From Opitutaceae bacterium (GTDB lineage Bacteria; Verrucomicrobiota; Verrucomicrobiia; Opitutales; Opitutaceae), in contig JANXSC010000508.1 of assembly GCA_025352845.1 (NCBI GenBank), positions 1-7,062 on the forward strand: DNA of 7,062 nucleotides. The letters run 5' to 3'. A model generated the notes under the pieces. The model had not been told where the DNA came from and did not search any database. It was given only the letters and a program-made list of their open reading frames with translations. Positions 5,549-7,062 of the stretch are shown one piece after another. Made by a program: the position numbers and the translations under genes. The first letter of the stretch is position 1. Each line of letters opens with the position of its first letter.

Positions 5549-7062
<1,514 letters not shown>

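Overview
The window is GC-rich, densely coded bacterial chromosome, most likely from a verrucomicrobium and plausibly an Opitutaceae-like one. Three things point there: a 51-residue basic protein at 4399-4554 that matches the small signature protein of the Planctomycetes-Verrucomicrobia-Chlamydiae (PVC) group; an omega subunit of the short 'MRNDYIK...SRR' type I associate with Verrucomicrobia; and starts that almost all lack a Shine-Dalgarno sequence. The family and order are inference; I see no rRNA here to settle them.

Layout, left to right. Positions 1-127 (-) are the 5' end of an exported protein cut by the window edge. It diverges from a secreted S46-family dipeptidyl-peptidase (249-2318, +) whose catalytic triad is complete and whose specificity residue is the DPP7-type Gly. 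A 9-bp hairpin lies in the gap where this gene meets a convergent metallo-beta-lactamase-fold hydrolase (2393-3136, -). The hydrolase follows smpB (3152-3631, -) by 15 bases on the same strand. Upstream of smpB is a strong minus-strand intrinsic terminator, which closes a broken rpoZ gene (3742-3938, -). Divergent from rpoZ is cutA (4050-4370, +), followed by the PVC small basic protein and a strong terminator (4575-4605). Next come a DedA-family membrane protein (4637-5305, +), a tRNA-Arg(CCG) with encoded CCA (5350-5424, +), and the first 504 codons of glnS (5549 to the window end, +).

Most of the genes are housekeeping: transcription (rpoZ), ribosome rescue (smpB), tRNA and tRNA charging (tRNA-Arg, glnS), membrane homeostasis (dedA) and metal binding (cutA). 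The left end is an exported, probably periplasmic peptide-degradation module. I find no mobile element, CRISPR array, phage gene or toxin-antitoxin pair, and nothing that adds up to a new multi-gene system.

Two irregularities stand out. First, rpoZ is split by what looks like one missing base: residues 1-26 are in one frame and the remaining 38 in another. Second, GlnRS carries an insertion of about 42 residues in its catalytic domain, part of which is encoded by four exact tandem copies of a 7-base unit. That looks like a dispersed heptamer repeat that has been captured inside an essential gene. No gene-free stretch exceeds about 125 bases.
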